Assembly (NCBI GenBank): GCA_003650125.1
Contig: QNFX01000012.1
Location: forward strand, 1 to 50,923
DNA: 50,923 nucleotides
Source: Campylobacterota bacterium
GTDB lineage: Bacteria > Bdellovibrionota > Bacteriovoracia > Bacteriovoracales > Bacteriovoracaceae
Direction of reading: 5' to 3'
In this document: positions 33,141 to 43,303 of the stretch, piece after piece
Layout: each line of letters starts with the position of its first letter
How positions within the stretch are numbered: position 1 is the stretch's first letter
Notes under the pieces: generated by a model
The model's database searches: none
Told to the model about the DNA's origin: nothing
The model's input: only the letters and a program-made list of their open reading frames with translations
Translations under genes and position numbers: made by a program

Positions 33141-34509
33141 CTGTCATTTTTTCAAGAGTCATATCATTCATAGTATGACCAATGCCCCCTACTCCGAGTC
33201 CGGACTTTTTATAACCACCAAAAGGCATCCAATCTACTCTGAAAGCACTATGATCATTTACCATAATCGTTAATCCTTCCATGTATTTAGTTACATATTC
33301 TGCAATAGAAAGATCATTAGTAAAAATGGATCCTTGAAAGGCAAAGTCCACAGAATTAGCTCTTTCTACGGCATCTTTAATATCATTATAAGGATAGATA
33401 CAAACTACTGGCCCAAATACTTCACTAGTTGAAACTGTTGAGTGTATACTGGGATTATAAATTACCGTAGGTTCAAAGCAGGTATCAGAGATTTTATTTC
33501 CTCCGCAGAGAATTTCTCCGTCATCATCCACTGCCTCTTTCACCCATTGATCTACTCGATCTACATCTTTAGTGGATATTAAAGGGCCGACTTCTGTCGT
33601 TTCACTGGTAGGATCTCCTACTTTTAATTTTTTAACTCCCTCAACAAAATTTCTGATAAATTCTTTTTCGACATCCTCATGAATAAAAATTCGCTGAACA
33701 GACACACAGACCTGACCTGCGTGATAAAAACCACCCTTTAATAGAGATGGAATAGTCGTTTCAAGATTTGCCGTTTTATCGACAATTACTGGGGCCACAC
33801 CCCCGTGTTCTAGGACACAGGTCGCACCAGGTGCAAGTTTTGATCTCAATCGCCATCCGACTGTCGCTGATCCAATAAAAGATAAAAAAGTAACTTTTGG
33901 ATGAGAAACCATCTTTTCCGCCACCTCATTGGTACAAATGACCATTTGGCACCAAGCTTTATCTAATCCTGCTTCATAAAGTATTTCCACTAAGTTTTTA
34001 CAGGAAACAGGAGTGCTGCTTGCCGGTTTTATAATCACAGGACAACCCACTGCAATGGCAGGAATCACTTGGTGAATAATTAAATTAAAAGGGTGATTAA
34101 ATGCTGAAATTCCCAGTGCTACTCCTCGAGGTTCCTTTCTGGTCCAGGCCCTACGTCCATCCGAGCTGGGAGTAAGATTCATGGGGACCTCTGTTCCATG
34201 CATGTGGGCAAGCTCTTTAAGAGCAATTTTAATACCCTCTATTCCCCTTTCAATTTCCACTTTGGAATCCAGATAGGGTTTTCCACCCTCTTTTGCCGCA
34301 TCCAAAATAAGATCTTCTTTACGCTCTTTTATAAGTTCAAGAGCTTTTTCTAAAATGCTCACTCTATTAAAAGGTTTAGGCCAATTGGGCCTATCTAAAA
34401 ATACTTCATGTGCTCTTTCAATTTTAGCAAAGGCCTCTTCTTCAGTATTGTAATTTAGCTCTGCCATAGGTTTTTGATCAAAGGCGGTTAATACTTTTAA
34501 TTTTTTCAT
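33127..34509 (-). CDS. NAD(P)-dependent aldehyde dehydrogenase
   Basis: A 460-residue cytosolic enzyme of the ALDH superfamily. The catalytic Cys is in GQVCVSVQR (about residue 270) and the general-base Glu in LEHGG (about 236); the cofactor region has GISAFNHPFNLIIHQVIPAI and FIGSATVGWRL. It resembles lactaldehyde/glyceraldehyde-3-phosphate (phosphonate or aromatic aldehyde) dehydrogenases, but specificity is not readable. It overlaps the RND gene by ATGA, so it is part of the TolC-RND operon, an unusual partner for efflux. Confidence 0.9.
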   Translation of the reverse strand: MKKLKVLTAFDQKPMAELNYNTEEEAFAKIERAHEVFLDRPNWPKPFNRVSILEKALELIKERKEDLILDAAKEGGKPYLDSKVEIERGIEGIKIALKELAHMHGTEVPMNLTPSSDGRRAWTRKEPRGVALGISAFNHPFNLIIHQVIPAIAVGCPVIIKPASSTPVSCKNLVEILYEAGLDKAWCQMVICTNEVAEKMVSHPKVTFLSFIGSATVGWRLRSKLAPGATCVLEHGGVAPVIVDKTANLETTIPSLLKGGFYHAGQVCVSVQRIFIHEDVEKEFIRNFVEGVKKLKVGDPTSETTEVGPLISTKDVDRVDQWVKEAVDDDGEILCGGNKISDTCFEPTVIYNPSIHSTVSTSEVFGPVVCIYPYNDIKDAVERANSVDFAFQGSIFTNDLSIAEYVTKYMEGLTIMVNDHSAFRVDWMPFGGYKKSGLGVGGIGHTMNDMTLEKMTVIKF

Positions 34510-37500
34510 CTAAGCCTCAAATTAATAAATTTTATTTTAAAATCCTCTCCTACCATATAAATACAAGGAACTAAAATAAGTACGAGGATAGTAGAGAAAA
34601 GAAGGCCATATCCTAAGGCCAAGGCCATAGGAATCATAAAGGGATCCGAACCTCCCATACCATAGGCCAAAGGAAGAAGTCCGATCACAGTAGTTACCGT
34701 AGTAATTAAAATGGCCCGCAATCGGTCGGCGCTTCCCTGAGAGATAATTTCTAAAATATTTTTATCCGGTTTTTCAAGTCTGAGTTTATTGAGATGATTT
34801 ACTAGCACTAAGGAATCATTGACTACAATTCCGGCAAGTCCCACCACTCCTAAAATGGCCAAGAAACCTAAGGGTTCACCATGAAGAGCAAAAGAGATAA
34901 CCACACCCACTAGTCCAAAGGGAATTGCCACTAACACATAAAGAGGCTGAGTAAAGGAGTTAAAAAGCATTATCAAAAGAAAATAAATCGCCACACCACT
35001 AATGATAAAAGTAACTCCCAGAGATTTTAAAGACTCACTAGTTTCTTCCGCCTCTCCACCAATATATAATCTAACCCCTGGATAATCCCTATTTCCCTTA
35101 AATTTTTTCTCAATTAAACTCATAACCTTAAGTGGAGTTGTTATACTTTTATTTACATCACCGGTTATAGAAAGTGCCCGTTCCCCATCGAAATGCTTAA
35201 TTTCTTTAGTTCCTATACCTTCTTCAAATTTGGCAACTTTTCCAAGAGGTATTAATTTACCTCTTTCATTGGTGACTAATAAATTATTTAAATAACCTTC
35301 CTTAGCTCTGGCCCCTTCCTCTAAGAGAACTCTAAAATCAACATCCTCATCTTCATAACGAACATCAGTCACTACCAGGCCATCATAGGCCATACGAATA
35401 GTATCTGCTATTTGAGAGACATTTAAACCATATTGAGAAACTCGATAATGATCGAGAATAATTTGTATTTGTTTTTTTCCCATTTTATCATCGCGACTAA
35501 GATCAACTACTCCAGGAATAACATTTAAAGTCTTTTCTATATCATCTGCTAATCTATTTCTTGATTTATCATCAGATCCTATAACCCTTATCGCAATAGG
35601 CTTTCCGGTAGGAGGTCCCCCCTCGGCAACTCGATAAATTATTTTTTCATAGCCTAATAATTTACCGGTCTTTTTTCGAAGCTCAGCTATAATTTCTTCT
35701 ACTGAGTGTATTCTTTCACCATATGGAACAAGATTTAATTCAACCGAGGCAAAATTCTCACCAGAAGTATATTTACTTCTTTGAGCAGTATGAAGTCCAA
35801 TCCTAGTGACATAAGAATCAATATCTCTTTTTGACATCCCTTGAACAATTTCTTCAATTTCTTTTACTTTGTCACTATTTGCCTCAAGAGATGTTCCTGT
35901 AGGATGGTCTATAACAATAAATATCCTATTTGCAGTAGTCGTGGGGAATAAAATAATATCCATGTATTTATAAGCAAAAAACATAGTGGTAATAAATACA
36001 GCAAGAAAAACACCAATCGCCCGATATCGATATTTTAAAATTTTTGTTAAAAATTCAGAGAATTTCTTTCTATATTTTTTGAAACTTATCTCCGACTGAG
36101 TTTTTCCATTAGTATTTCTCAGTCCATGGACTAAATGGGCAGGTAATATCAAAAAGGCCTCTACCAGAGAGATCACCAAGGCAAAGGTAATAACCATGGG
36201 GATGACAAACATAAATTTCCCCATTAATCCTTTCATAAAAAACATAGGTGCAAAGGCCACAAGAGTTGTAAGTATAGTAGTCAAAACGGGGGCAGCGACT
36301 TCCATCAATCCATCTACTGCCGCATCTAATGGAGATTTCCCAAGTTCTTCAAAATGGCGGTAAATATTCTCAGAAATAATTATGGCATCATCGACAATTA
36401 TACCAATGACGACTATCACGGCGGTCATTCCTATGGCATCCAAGGAGTGGCCAAAGACTTTCAGTAAAAACACCACTCCAAGAATGGTAATAGGAATTCC
36501 CATCGCCACCCAGAAAGAACTGCGAAAATTTAGAAAAAAACTTAAGACTATAACAACTAGAATTAGTCCCATGATTCCATTGCTTTTAACAATATTGAAT
36601 CTATTTTTGACTGTACGAGACAAATCATCGGAAAAGGTAAATTTAACATTAGCAGGAAGATATTTCTCTTCTTCGGCCACTAACTCACGTATCCTATCAA
36701 CCGTATCAACAATGTCGGCATTTTCTCCTTTTTGCACAACAAATGAAATCGCAGGTTTTCCATTCATTCGAGAGCGAATTTTTTCCTCTTTAAAGCCATC
36801 TTTGACATTGGCCAAGTTTTTAACCCTAAGATCAAAGCCTTCTAAATTGGCCTTTACAAGAACCTCTTTAACTTCTAATGGCCTTTTAAATTGGGATAGT
36901 GTTACCACACTCTTTTTATCCATATAGGAAGCAAAATGCCCACCACTTGACCTAACATTTCTAGTTCTAATGGCCTTTACAATATGTTCAAGAGGAACGT
37001 AATATTTTTTTATTTTATCAGGATCAACTTCTATTTTTATTTCCCGATCTCGCATGCCAAAACTATTAAGTCTTGAAACCCCTTTAATTCTTTTTAATTT
37101 TTTCTCAAAACCTTTTGCCAGTTCTCTTAATTCTCTATAGGGCACATCCCCATAAAGCCCCACTTCAATGATGGGAAACATTCCTGAATTTTCCTCATGA
37201 ACATAAGGTTTTTTTTCAATTTCGACAGGAAGATCATTAACTCCATCTACGGCGCGCCTAATATCGCTTTTTACTTTTTCTTGATTGGAAATATCTGGGT
37301 CAATCCAAATTTGGATATAAGATTGATTTTCTTTAGAAATTGAGTGGAATTTTTTTATCCCTGTAACTGTTAATAATTCTCTTTCAATTTTATTAGTAAC
37401 ATTTATTTCAACATCTTCTGGGGAGGCCCCTGGAAAATAAGTTGTCACCTCCATACGTCCAAAATCGACTTTAGGATTAATATCTCTATTAATCGTATAA

Positions 37501-37589
37501 TAGGAAAAAATCCCCATTATCATCAAAAGGATCATATTTAAGTTAGCTAAGGTAAGGTTTTTGGCAAAAAATCTTAGGATATTTTTCAT
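34506..37589 (-). CDS. RND-family efflux transporter (AcrB/HAE1-like)
   Basis: A 1027-residue inner-membrane transporter with twelve helices and two large periplasmic loops. The proton-relay pair is visible in IVVIGIIVDDAIIISENIY (helix 4 Asp-Asp) and the N-terminal porter motif FPGASPEDVE is present. Family length is about 1020-1050. The gene is 2 bp after the TolC-like gene. The membrane-fusion adaptor (HlyD/AcrA family) that normally heads such operons is absent from the window, so it must be supplied in trans. Substrate cannot be inferred. Confidence 0.9.
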   Translation of the reverse strand: MKNILRFFAKNLTLANLNMILLMIMGIFSYYTINRDINPKVDFGRMEVTTYFPGASPEDVEINVTNKIERELLTVTGIKKFHSISKENQSYIQIWIDPDISNQEKVKSDIRRAVDGVNDLPVEIEKKPYVHEENSGMFPIIEVGLYGDVPYRELRELAKGFEKKLKRIKGVSRLNSFGMRDREIKIEVDPDKIKKYYVPLEHIVKAIRTRNVRSSGGHFASYMDKKSVVTLSQFKRPLEVKEVLVKANLEGFDLRVKNLANVKDGFKEEKIRSRMNGKPAISFVVQKGENADIVDTVDRIRELVAEEEKYLPANVKFTFSDDLSRTVKNRFNIVKSNGIMGLILVVIVLSFFLNFRSSFWVAMGIPITILGVVFLLKVFGHSLDAIGMTAVIVVIGIIVDDAIIISENIYRHFEELGKSPLDAAVDGLMEVAAPVLTTILTTLVAFAPMFFMKGLMGKFMFVIPMVITFALVISLVEAFLILPAHLVHGLRNTNGKTQSEISFKKYRKKFSEFLTKILKYRYRAIGVFLAVFITTMFFAYKYMDIILFPTTTANRIFIVIDHPTGTSLEANSDKVKEIEEIVQGMSKRDIDSYVTRIGLHTAQRSKYTSGENFASVELNLVPYGERIHSVEEIIAELRKKTGKLLGYEKIIYRVAEGGPPTGKPIAIRVIGSDDKSRNRLADDIEKTLNVIPGVVDLSRDDKMGKKQIQIILDHYRVSQYGLNVSQIADTIRMAYDGLVVTDVRYEDEDVDFRVLLEEGARAKEGYLNNLLVTNERGKLIPLGKVAKFEEGIGTKEIKHFDGERALSITGDVNKSITTPLKVMSLIEKKFKGNRDYPGVRLYIGGEAEETSESLKSLGVTFIISGVAIYFLLIMLFNSFTQPLYVLVAIPFGLVGVVISFALHGEPLGFLAILGVVGLAGIVVNDSLVLVNHLNKLRLEKPDKNILEIISQGSADRLRAILITTVTTVIGLLPLAYGMGGSDPFMIPMALALGYGLLFSTILVLILVPCIYMVGEDFKIKFINLRLR

Positions 37590-37591
37590 TT

Positions 37592-39043
37592 TTAATCTTT
37601 TTTAACTAGGACCCACTCTTTTAATTTACCATAAATTTTGGAAAGCTCTGCTAAATTGCCTTCTAATCGCGTGACATACTGTGCCAGAGCAATTTCTGTA
37701 AAAACAATATCTCGCTCTGAAATTAAGACAATATCTAGCTCAGTTCTTCCATGAAAATATAGATCACTTTGAAACTTTAAGGCCTTATACGAGAGACGTC
37801 TTCTCTGGATACTCGATGTGATATTTTTTCTTATTATCTTTAATTTCCTTTTTTGGGCGACTTCTCTATATTTCAACTCATATCGAACTCCACTAATAGT
37901 GTATAAATTCTTGTTTTGTTCAATTCGCATTATGCTCTTATTTACTTCTTCCGGTTCAAATGTAAGAGGCATGAAAAGATTGATGGCCAATCCGTATACA
38001 TACGATGGAGTTCCTATTATTCCTTCAAAAATATCTTGGGATTCCTTAGATATCTCACCAATACTTTTATAAGAGATATTCAATTTAATTTGGGGGATGA
38101 AACTATAATCAATTTTTCTCAAATTCTCATTTATTTTCAATTTTTCTTGTTTTAATTTTTCTAGAGAAAAATTATCTTCTGTATCTCCAAGCATATCCTT
38201 TTCAATCCGCAAATTATCAAACTTAAATGAATTTATCTCATTATCTTTAACTTGCCGATTTAGAAGACCTGATAGTCCCTCAATGTTATCTGCCAGGCCT
38301 ATTTCTGCCCTTCTTACCGCCTGTTCTTGAGCAATGACATTCATTTTAGATTTATAAAGATCTACTTTTTCTAAAAGCCCAGCATTAACTCTTTTGACCA
38401 CATTTTCTTTTCTTTTTACTGCTCTAACCTTTGCTTTTTTATGTAAGCTCATTAAAGTTTTATTTAATCTAGATAAATTATATAATTGAAAAAACTTTAA
38501 TAAAAGGCCTTGGTTTTCTTTGTTCACCCTTGCCTGGGTTTCAGTTTCGGTAATTCTCGCCATTTTAAGTTCTTGATGAAAACTTTGACCAAAAAAGTTT
38601 TTCCCTAGGTCCTGACTGTAAGCGACCCCCTGATTTAATTGTATCAGCCACTTATGTAGAAAAAATTGATTATCAAAATTAAAGCTACCTCCCCAATTAA
38701 ACTCTTTCTTTATCGAAAATTGGAATCTAGAGAAAGTCCCTTTGAATCGATCGATGGGACTTTGAAGAAAAAGATCGCTTTGCTGATTATTTTGATACCC
38801 ACCTTCAACATCTAACCACCATGTTTTTGAGGCCCATAATTCTTCCCAGATTTGATTGGACCGCTTGACGTTTTGCTTGTTTGCCTTAAGAAAATAGTTT
38901 TGTGCTAAAAATTCCCGAACCAAACTCTGAACAGATGCTTGACAGGAAAAAGAAAAGATCACCCCTAAAAGAGATAATAATATTTTTTGTTTATATTTAT
39001 TTAAATTAATCAAAAAAATAACCATACCGAGGGAATTTATCAT
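37592..39043 (-). CDS. TolC-like outer-membrane efflux protein
   Basis: A 483-residue protein of the outer-membrane efflux family with an N-terminal signal (hydrophobic LLSLLGVIFSFSCQA) and long alpha-helical segments rich in Lys, Glu and Gln that build the periplasmic tunnel (for example VVKRVNAGLLEKVDLYKSKM). A Cys at the end of the signal (FSFSC) could be a lipobox, as in OprM-like proteins. The first ATG gives an extra short lead; ATG 39025 (MVIFLINLNKYKQ) is also possible. It is first in the operon with the RND and aldehyde dehydrogenase genes. Confidence 0.82.
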   Translation of the reverse strand: MINSLGMVIFLINLNKYKQKILLSLLGVIFSFSCQASVQSLVREFLAQNYFLKANKQNVKRSNQIWEELWASKTWWLDVEGGYQNNQQSDLFLQSPIDRFKGTFSRFQFSIKKEFNWGGSFNFDNQFFLHKWLIQLNQGVAYSQDLGKNFFGQSFHQELKMARITETETQARVNKENQGLLLKFFQLYNLSRLNKTLMSLHKKAKVRAVKRKENVVKRVNAGLLEKVDLYKSKMNVIAQEQAVRRAEIGLADNIEGLSGLLNRQVKDNEINSFKFDNLRIEKDMLGDTEDNFSLEKLKQEKLKINENLRKIDYSFIPQIKLNISYKSIGEISKESQDIFEGIIGTPSYVYGLAINLFMPLTFEPEEVNKSIMRIEQNKNLYTISGVRYELKYREVAQKRKLKIIRKNITSSIQRRRLSYKALKFQSDLYFHGRTELDIVLISERDIVFTEIALAQYVTRLEGNLAELSKIYGKLKEWVLVKKD

Positions 39044-39387
39044 TATAAATATAACAAAACTTATCTGGAAATACTAACAATCGGAGTTAATGATTCTATC
39101 GGTTAGCAGGGTATACCTGACTCTTACACTCGTCGGCCCTAACAGAACAATGATAGTGGTATCCTCAATAATTTTATTTTCTAATTCGGTCCAGAGAAAA
39201 CCTTTCATTGAGGATCGATTTATCACATCCTGTCTGATCAATATTTTCATAATTTGATTTAGTCTAAGAACTCAGTCTTTAAATTTAATTGCACGAAGAG
39301 CTGCAATGGTAATCATCCTAAACCTAGCTATTAAGAAAAGGTACATTATCAATGATCATTACCTGATGTTTTTTATTTTTTGATTAT
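39044..39387. other. 344-bp intergenic region without a convincing gene
   Basis: This is the longest stretch without an assigned gene. It holds upstream sequence of the TolC operon and the end of the START-protein transcript. The only open frame of note is a 58-codon frame on the minus strand (separate entry). I see no tRNA, clear promoter pair or repeat. It could hide a small RNA but nothing specific points to one. Confidence 0.5.
39074..39250 (-). CDS. Possible small 58-aa protein
   Basis: An open frame from ATG 39250 to TAG, with a second in-frame ATG 14 codons on (MKGFLWTELENK). The product is mixed hydrophobic and charged (IIEDTTIIVLLGPTSVRVRY), with no signal peptide or known motif. 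No ribosome-binding site is seen before the first ATG. It fills half of the gap, which is why I list it, but it may be chance. Confidence 0.2.
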   Translation of the reverse strand: MKILIRQDVINRSSMKGFLWTELENKIIEDTTIIVLLGPTSVRVRYTLLTDRIINSDC

Positions 39388-40101
39388 TTAAACTTTTAAA
39401 TTGTTGGCCTGCTTCTTTTTGCTAAAAGCTTCCTTGGCCCTATTTTCAAATTCAGGTAGAAGAGTAATATCAGATTTATTGAGATGTAGACGCAATTGTT
39501 TCATGAAACTATACGGCCAGCTTTTTTGGATAAAATTGACAACGAATGTAGGAATAAAACCACCAAAATCATTTAAAAAAGCAAGCTCAACAATTGTCTT
39601 GCCTCTTCCTTCGGGGCGAATAATTGAATATCCATCATAGGTGGTACCACGAACAGTTGATCCATCGGAAGGGTCTGATTTATGTTCTATTGATTTAATA
39701 TCAACTGAAACTTTTAATTCCTCAACATCAAATGTACCTAGGTTTTTGACAATAAAGTCTCTATCTTTAAGCGGCCATGGAACATGATAACGGTAATAAA
39801 CTGTAATATCCTCGACCGATTTTTTTTCTAGTACTTTAATTCCCTGCAAATCTGGAAGCCATTCTGGCTTTCTATATTCATCAGCAAGAACACTTAATAC
39901 TTTTACAATATCATGGTTAAGTACTGCCTTAAAACGAATCGGAACAATCCCTGAATTATGCTTATAATTGAGTGCTCGAAAAACTGTAATACCATCTTTA
40001 CTGGAAATTTCCTCCCAATCGATATCACGGAGTTTTGAGGCGTAGATGTCTGAACAAATAAAAAATAAACAAAATAAAAGCAGGTATTTTTTCATGATCA
40101 T
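39388..40101 (-). CDS. Secreted START-domain lipid-binding protein
   Basis: A 237-residue protein with a Sec signal (residues about 1-21) and one START domain: WEEISSKDGITVFR at the beginning, EWLPDLQGIKVLE, YHVPWPLKDRDFIV in the centre and FIPTFVVNFIQKSWPYSFMK at the end match the StAR-related fold. START domains bind sterols, ceramides or phospholipids in a cavity. Bacterial exported versions are thought to move lipids in the periplasm. With the DEGS-like desaturase in the same window, a sphingolipid or ceramide ligand is an attractive but unproven idea. Confidence 0.85.
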   Translation of the reverse strand: MIMKKYLLLFCLFFICSDIYASKLRDIDWEEISSKDGITVFRALNYKHNSGIVPIRFKAVLNHDIVKVLSVLADEYRKPEWLPDLQGIKVLEKKSVEDITVYYRYHVPWPLKDRDFIVKNLGTFDVEELKVSVDIKSIEHKSDPSDGSTVRGTTYDGYSIIRPEGRGKTIVELAFLNDFGGFIPTFVVNFIQKSWPYSFMKQLRLHLNKSDITLLPEFENRAKEAFSKKKQANNLKV

Positions 40102-40181
40102 AACCTAAGCTTTCTTTTCCAAATTTTCAATGTAATACAGCATAATTTAATGCGCCACAAAACTGCTAAGTACCTGTATTT

Positions 40182-41417
40182 TTATCTATTTTGTGATGAT
40201 CCTGTTCTCTTTTTTTTATTTCTTTTAGGCCCTCGAGTGGCATTTCCCTTTGCCTGAGGCTTCTGTAAAACTTTAACAGGTGCTCCATGATATGGATGAG
40301 TCTTATCAATTGGAACCTTAAATTTGATAAACTTTTCAATACCTTTTAAAAGCTTAACTTCACTTTGATCGCAAAATGAAATGGCAACGCCTTCACGTCC
40401 GGCCCTAGCAGTTCTTCCAATTCGATGAACATAACTTTCGGGCTGTTCTGGAAGGTTATAATTGATGACATGAGAAACATTAGGAATATCAATCCCTCGT
40501 GCTGCTATATCTGTGGCAATAAGAACTTTTATTTTTCCCGATCTAAAATCTCCAAGTGCACGCTCCCGGGCCCCCTGAGATTTATTTCCATGGATAGCGG
40601 CAGCAACGATAGAAACTCGTTCTAAATTTCTTACCACCTTATTGGCCCCATGTTTGGTTCTAGTAAAGACTAGAACACTTTTAAAGGCCGGATCTTTAAG
40701 TAAATCATTTAATAGTAAAGGTTTATGAGTTGCTTCAACTAAATTAATCGTTTGTTCTATTTTTTCAACTGTAGTCGCTTGAGGTGTTACCTCTACACGA
40801 ACTGGATCTTTAAGTAGAGAAGTTGCAAGAGATGCTATATCTGCGGGCATAGTTGCAGAAAATAAAAGAGTTTGTTTGTTCTTTGGTAGTTTTGCAATAA
40901 TCTTTTTAACATCCCTAAAAAACCCCATATCAAGCATGCGATCTGCCTCATCAAGAACAAACACTTCAAGTTGATCATAAATAACATGACCATCACTCAT
41001 CAAATCAAGTAAACGCCCTGGGGTCGCGACTAAAATATCTACTCCTCTGGACATATTCTGAATTTGAGGACGATACCCTACTCCGCCAAAGACGACAGCA
41101 CTAAAAATTTTCAGTCCCTTTCCATATACCTTTATATTTTGTTCTATTTGAGAGGCCAGTTCCCTGGTCGGGGTTAAGATTAGACAACGAACTCTCGCAG
41201 GCCTTACTTTCACCTTGTTATTTCCTAGGCGATTTAAAATTGGCAATGCAAATGCTGCCGTCTTTCCAGTACCAGTTTGCGCGATTCCCAAAAGATCTTT
41301 TCCCTTTAATAAGTGAGGAATTGACTGTGCTTGAATTGGCGTTGGGGTTGTGTAACCTTTCTCTTTGATTGCTGCTTGGATAGAAGGCATTAAATCCAAG
41401 GATTTGAATTCTGACAT
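40182..41417 (-). CDS. rhlE: DEAD-box RNA helicase, RhlE type
   Basis: A 411-residue helicase with Q motif and PTPIQAQSIP, Walker A AQTGTGKTAAF, PTRELA, TPGRLLD, DEAD in VLDEADRMLDMGF, SATMP, and the C-terminal ATDIAARGID and HRIGRTARAG. The basic tail (KRNKKKRTG) is RhlE-like. Such helicases remodel rRNA and mRNA structure. The gene stands alone on the minus strand. The symbol reflects overall likeness; related DEAD-box proteins are hard to separate by eye. Confidence 0.88.
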   Translation of the reverse strand: MSEFKSLDLMPSIQAAIKEKGYTTPTPIQAQSIPHLLKGKDLLGIAQTGTGKTAAFALPILNRLGNNKVKVRPARVRCLILTPTRELASQIEQNIKVYGKGLKIFSAVVFGGVGYRPQIQNMSRGVDILVATPGRLLDLMSDGHVIYDQLEVFVLDEADRMLDMGFFRDVKKIIAKLPKNKQTLLFSATMPADIASLATSLLKDPVRVEVTPQATTVEKIEQTINLVEATHKPLLLNDLLKDPAFKSVLVFTRTKHGANKVVRNLERVSIVAAAIHGNKSQGARERALGDFRSGKIKVLIATDIAARGIDIPNVSHVINYNLPEQPESYVHRIGRTARAGREGVAISFCDQSEVKLLKGIEKFIKFKVPIDKTHPYHGAPVKVLQKPQAKGNATRGPKRNKKKRTGSSQNR

Positions 41418-41546
41418 ATTTTATATTCCTTTAGTATTGTTACTACCTAATCTAAACACCGGCAGTAGCAAGAAAATATAAAGTGTGTTCAGATCTCGGT
41501 ATTTATCAACTATATAGACCTGAATGTCAAAAGGGGTATGAACAAA

Positions 41547-41996
41547 TCACTTCATCATTTTGGTAAGGATACGATTTAATGAATTTGCAAAACGTTCTTT
41601 GTCTTTTAGGCCAAAGGCCTGTGGACCTCCGGTATCGACTCCACTATCGCGAAGGTCTTTCATGAAATCTCGCATAGAAAGGCGTTCTCGGACATTTTCA
41701 GCGGTATAGAGCTCTCCTCTAGGGTTAATGGCCGTAGCATCTTTTTCCACCACAAGGGCCGCTAGAGGAATGTCTGCGGTGATGACAAGATCTTTTTCAC
41801 TGACGTTTTCAACGATGTAAAAATCAGCAATATCCGCACCTTTTTCTACTTGAATAGAAGAGATCAGTCCGCCTGGAGGAACCGCCATATAACTGTTGGC
41901 CACTAGGACCACTGGTACCTTTAATCTAAATGAGGCCTTAAAAATAACCTCTTTAACCATTTTTGGACACGCATCCGCATCTATCCATATTTTCAT
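41547..41996 (-). CDS. YaiI/YqxD family (DUF188) protein
   Basis: A 149-residue protein with the diagnostic start IWIDADACPKMVKEVIFKAS and the later blocks DIADFYIVENVSEKDLVITADIPLA and RDFMKDLRDSGVDTGGP. The acidic DADACP motif resembles PIN/NYN-type nuclease folds, and the family is suspected to act on RNA, but no function is established. Length is typical. Confidence 0.9.
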   Translation of the reverse strand: MKIWIDADACPKMVKEVIFKASFRLKVPVVLVANSYMAVPPGGLISSIQVEKGADIADFYIVENVSEKDLVITADIPLAALVVEKDATAINPRGELYTAENVRERLSMRDFMKDLRDSGVDTGGPQAFGLKDKERFANSLNRILTKMMK

Positions 41997-42120
41997 AAAT
42001 CTCTAGTAACACATTGAAATTGTGATGTAAAAAGAATGTAAATTTAACTCCTAGATAAATAAATTATGGAAAAACTTTAAATATGTGCTAGCTTCGCTCT
42101 TCACACCAAAAGGAGTAGTG

Positions 42121-43302
42121 ATGAATTCAAAAACAGTACCTGAATTCGGCAAACTTATATCTAATCAAAACTTACTCGATTACTTAAGTTCCGTTTCATT
42201 TAAAAGACCTACCCAGGTCCAAAACGATTGTATTCCCAAGTTGCTTGGAAAGGGCGATTTTACTGTTCAAGGACGTACTGGGAGTGGCAAAACCCTAGGT
42301 TATTTATTACCTATAATTGAGAAACTAAAAGAGCGTGAGCAAGAAAATGCTGAAGATCTGGTAGCATGTCCAAAAACTATCATCCTTCTACCTACGAGGG
42401 AATTGGCGCTACAAATATTTGGCGTTGCCAAGGGAGTTTCACACTTTGCAAAGCTTAGAATTAGAAAACTTGTTGGAGGAGATAAAGGCCGATCTTTAAA
42501 CAGTCTTTATAACTCTCAAATTGATATTCTAGTTACCACGCCTGATCGCTGTCTAAGAGCATTTAAAAACAAAGAACTATCAGCTGATTCCATGAATTAC
42601 CTGGTCTTTGATGAGGCCGATCAACTGCTTGAACCTTCGTTTAAAAAAACAGTTTGGGAAATTGCCAAAACTGTTAGCAATCCCGATATGCAAGTTTTCT
42701 TAATAAGTGCATCACGCCCAGTTGATTTTCCAACAATTATTGAAGAATCCTTTCCTGGAAGGAAGTTTGAGGTAATTGGAAAAGGGGAAGAAAATGTACT
42801 TAATCATAAAGTTTCGACTTATAATCTTTCGCTAGAAAACGATGACAAATTTATTTATGTTAAAAGTTTTGTAAAAAAACAAAACAAAAGAAATGGACTT
42901 ATTTTTGCAGGAAATAAAGCACGTGCTCAAAAAGTTTATGAAATCTTAGAAGAGACAGGCCAAGAAAAGCTCTTCGTATTGCATAAAGACCTCGATATAA
43001 AAGAGCGAGTAGCAGTCGTAGATAAATTTCGCAAGAACGGTGGAACCCTTGTGGCCACAGATATTTTTGCCAGGGGAATTGATATCACCCATCTGCAATG
43101 GGTTTTAAACTTTGATATTCCTTCCGAGGCAGATTACTATCTACACAGGAGTGGAAGAGTTGGTAGGGCCGGAAGATCAGGAGATGTTTTTAACTTTATC
43201 ACATCTAAAGATGGGCACAGACAGAGAAGGATTAATGAGGAACTCCTAATTCAAGGACGGAGCGACCTTAAAATACCTTCTAAAATAACTAAAAGAAGAT
43301 AA
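42121..43302 (+). CDS. DEAD-box RNA helicase, divergent
   Basis: About 393 residues. Motifs are RPTQVQNDCIP, Walker A GRTGSGKTLGYLLP, PTRELALQIF, TPDRCLRAF, DEAD in VFDEADQLLEP, then ATDIFARGIDITHLQ and HRSGRVGRAG. Motif III is SAS rather than SAT, a mild divergence. ATG 42121 has AAAGGAG 5 nt upstream; an in-frame GTG at 42085 is a weaker start. The release-factor 3 gene starts 1 bp after its stop, so the two are co-transcribed, tying it to translation or ribosome function. Confidence 0.88.
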   Translation: MNSKTVPEFGKLISNQNLLDYLSSVSFKRPTQVQNDCIPKLLGKGDFTVQGRTGSGKTLGYLLPIIEKLKEREQENAEDLVACPKTIILLPTRELALQIFGVAKGVSHFAKLRIRKLVGGDKGRSLNSLYNSQIDILVTTPDRCLRAFKNKELSADSMNYLVFDEADQLLEPSFKKTVWEIAKTVSNPDMQVFLISASRPVDFPTIIEESFPGRKFEVIGKGEENVLNHKVSTYNLSLENDDKFIYVKSFVKKQNKRNGLIFAGNKARAQKVYEILEETGQEKLFVLHKDLDIKERVAVVDKFRKNGGTLVATDIFARGIDITHLQWVLNFDIPSEADYYLHRSGRVGRAGRSGDVFNFITSKDGHRQRRINEELLIQGRSDLKIPSKITKRR

Positions 43303-43303
43303 A

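Noticed and set aside
36382-36927. 181-codon plus-strand frame opposite the RND gene
   Set aside because: It lies wholly inside a certain gene and has no motif or start signal.
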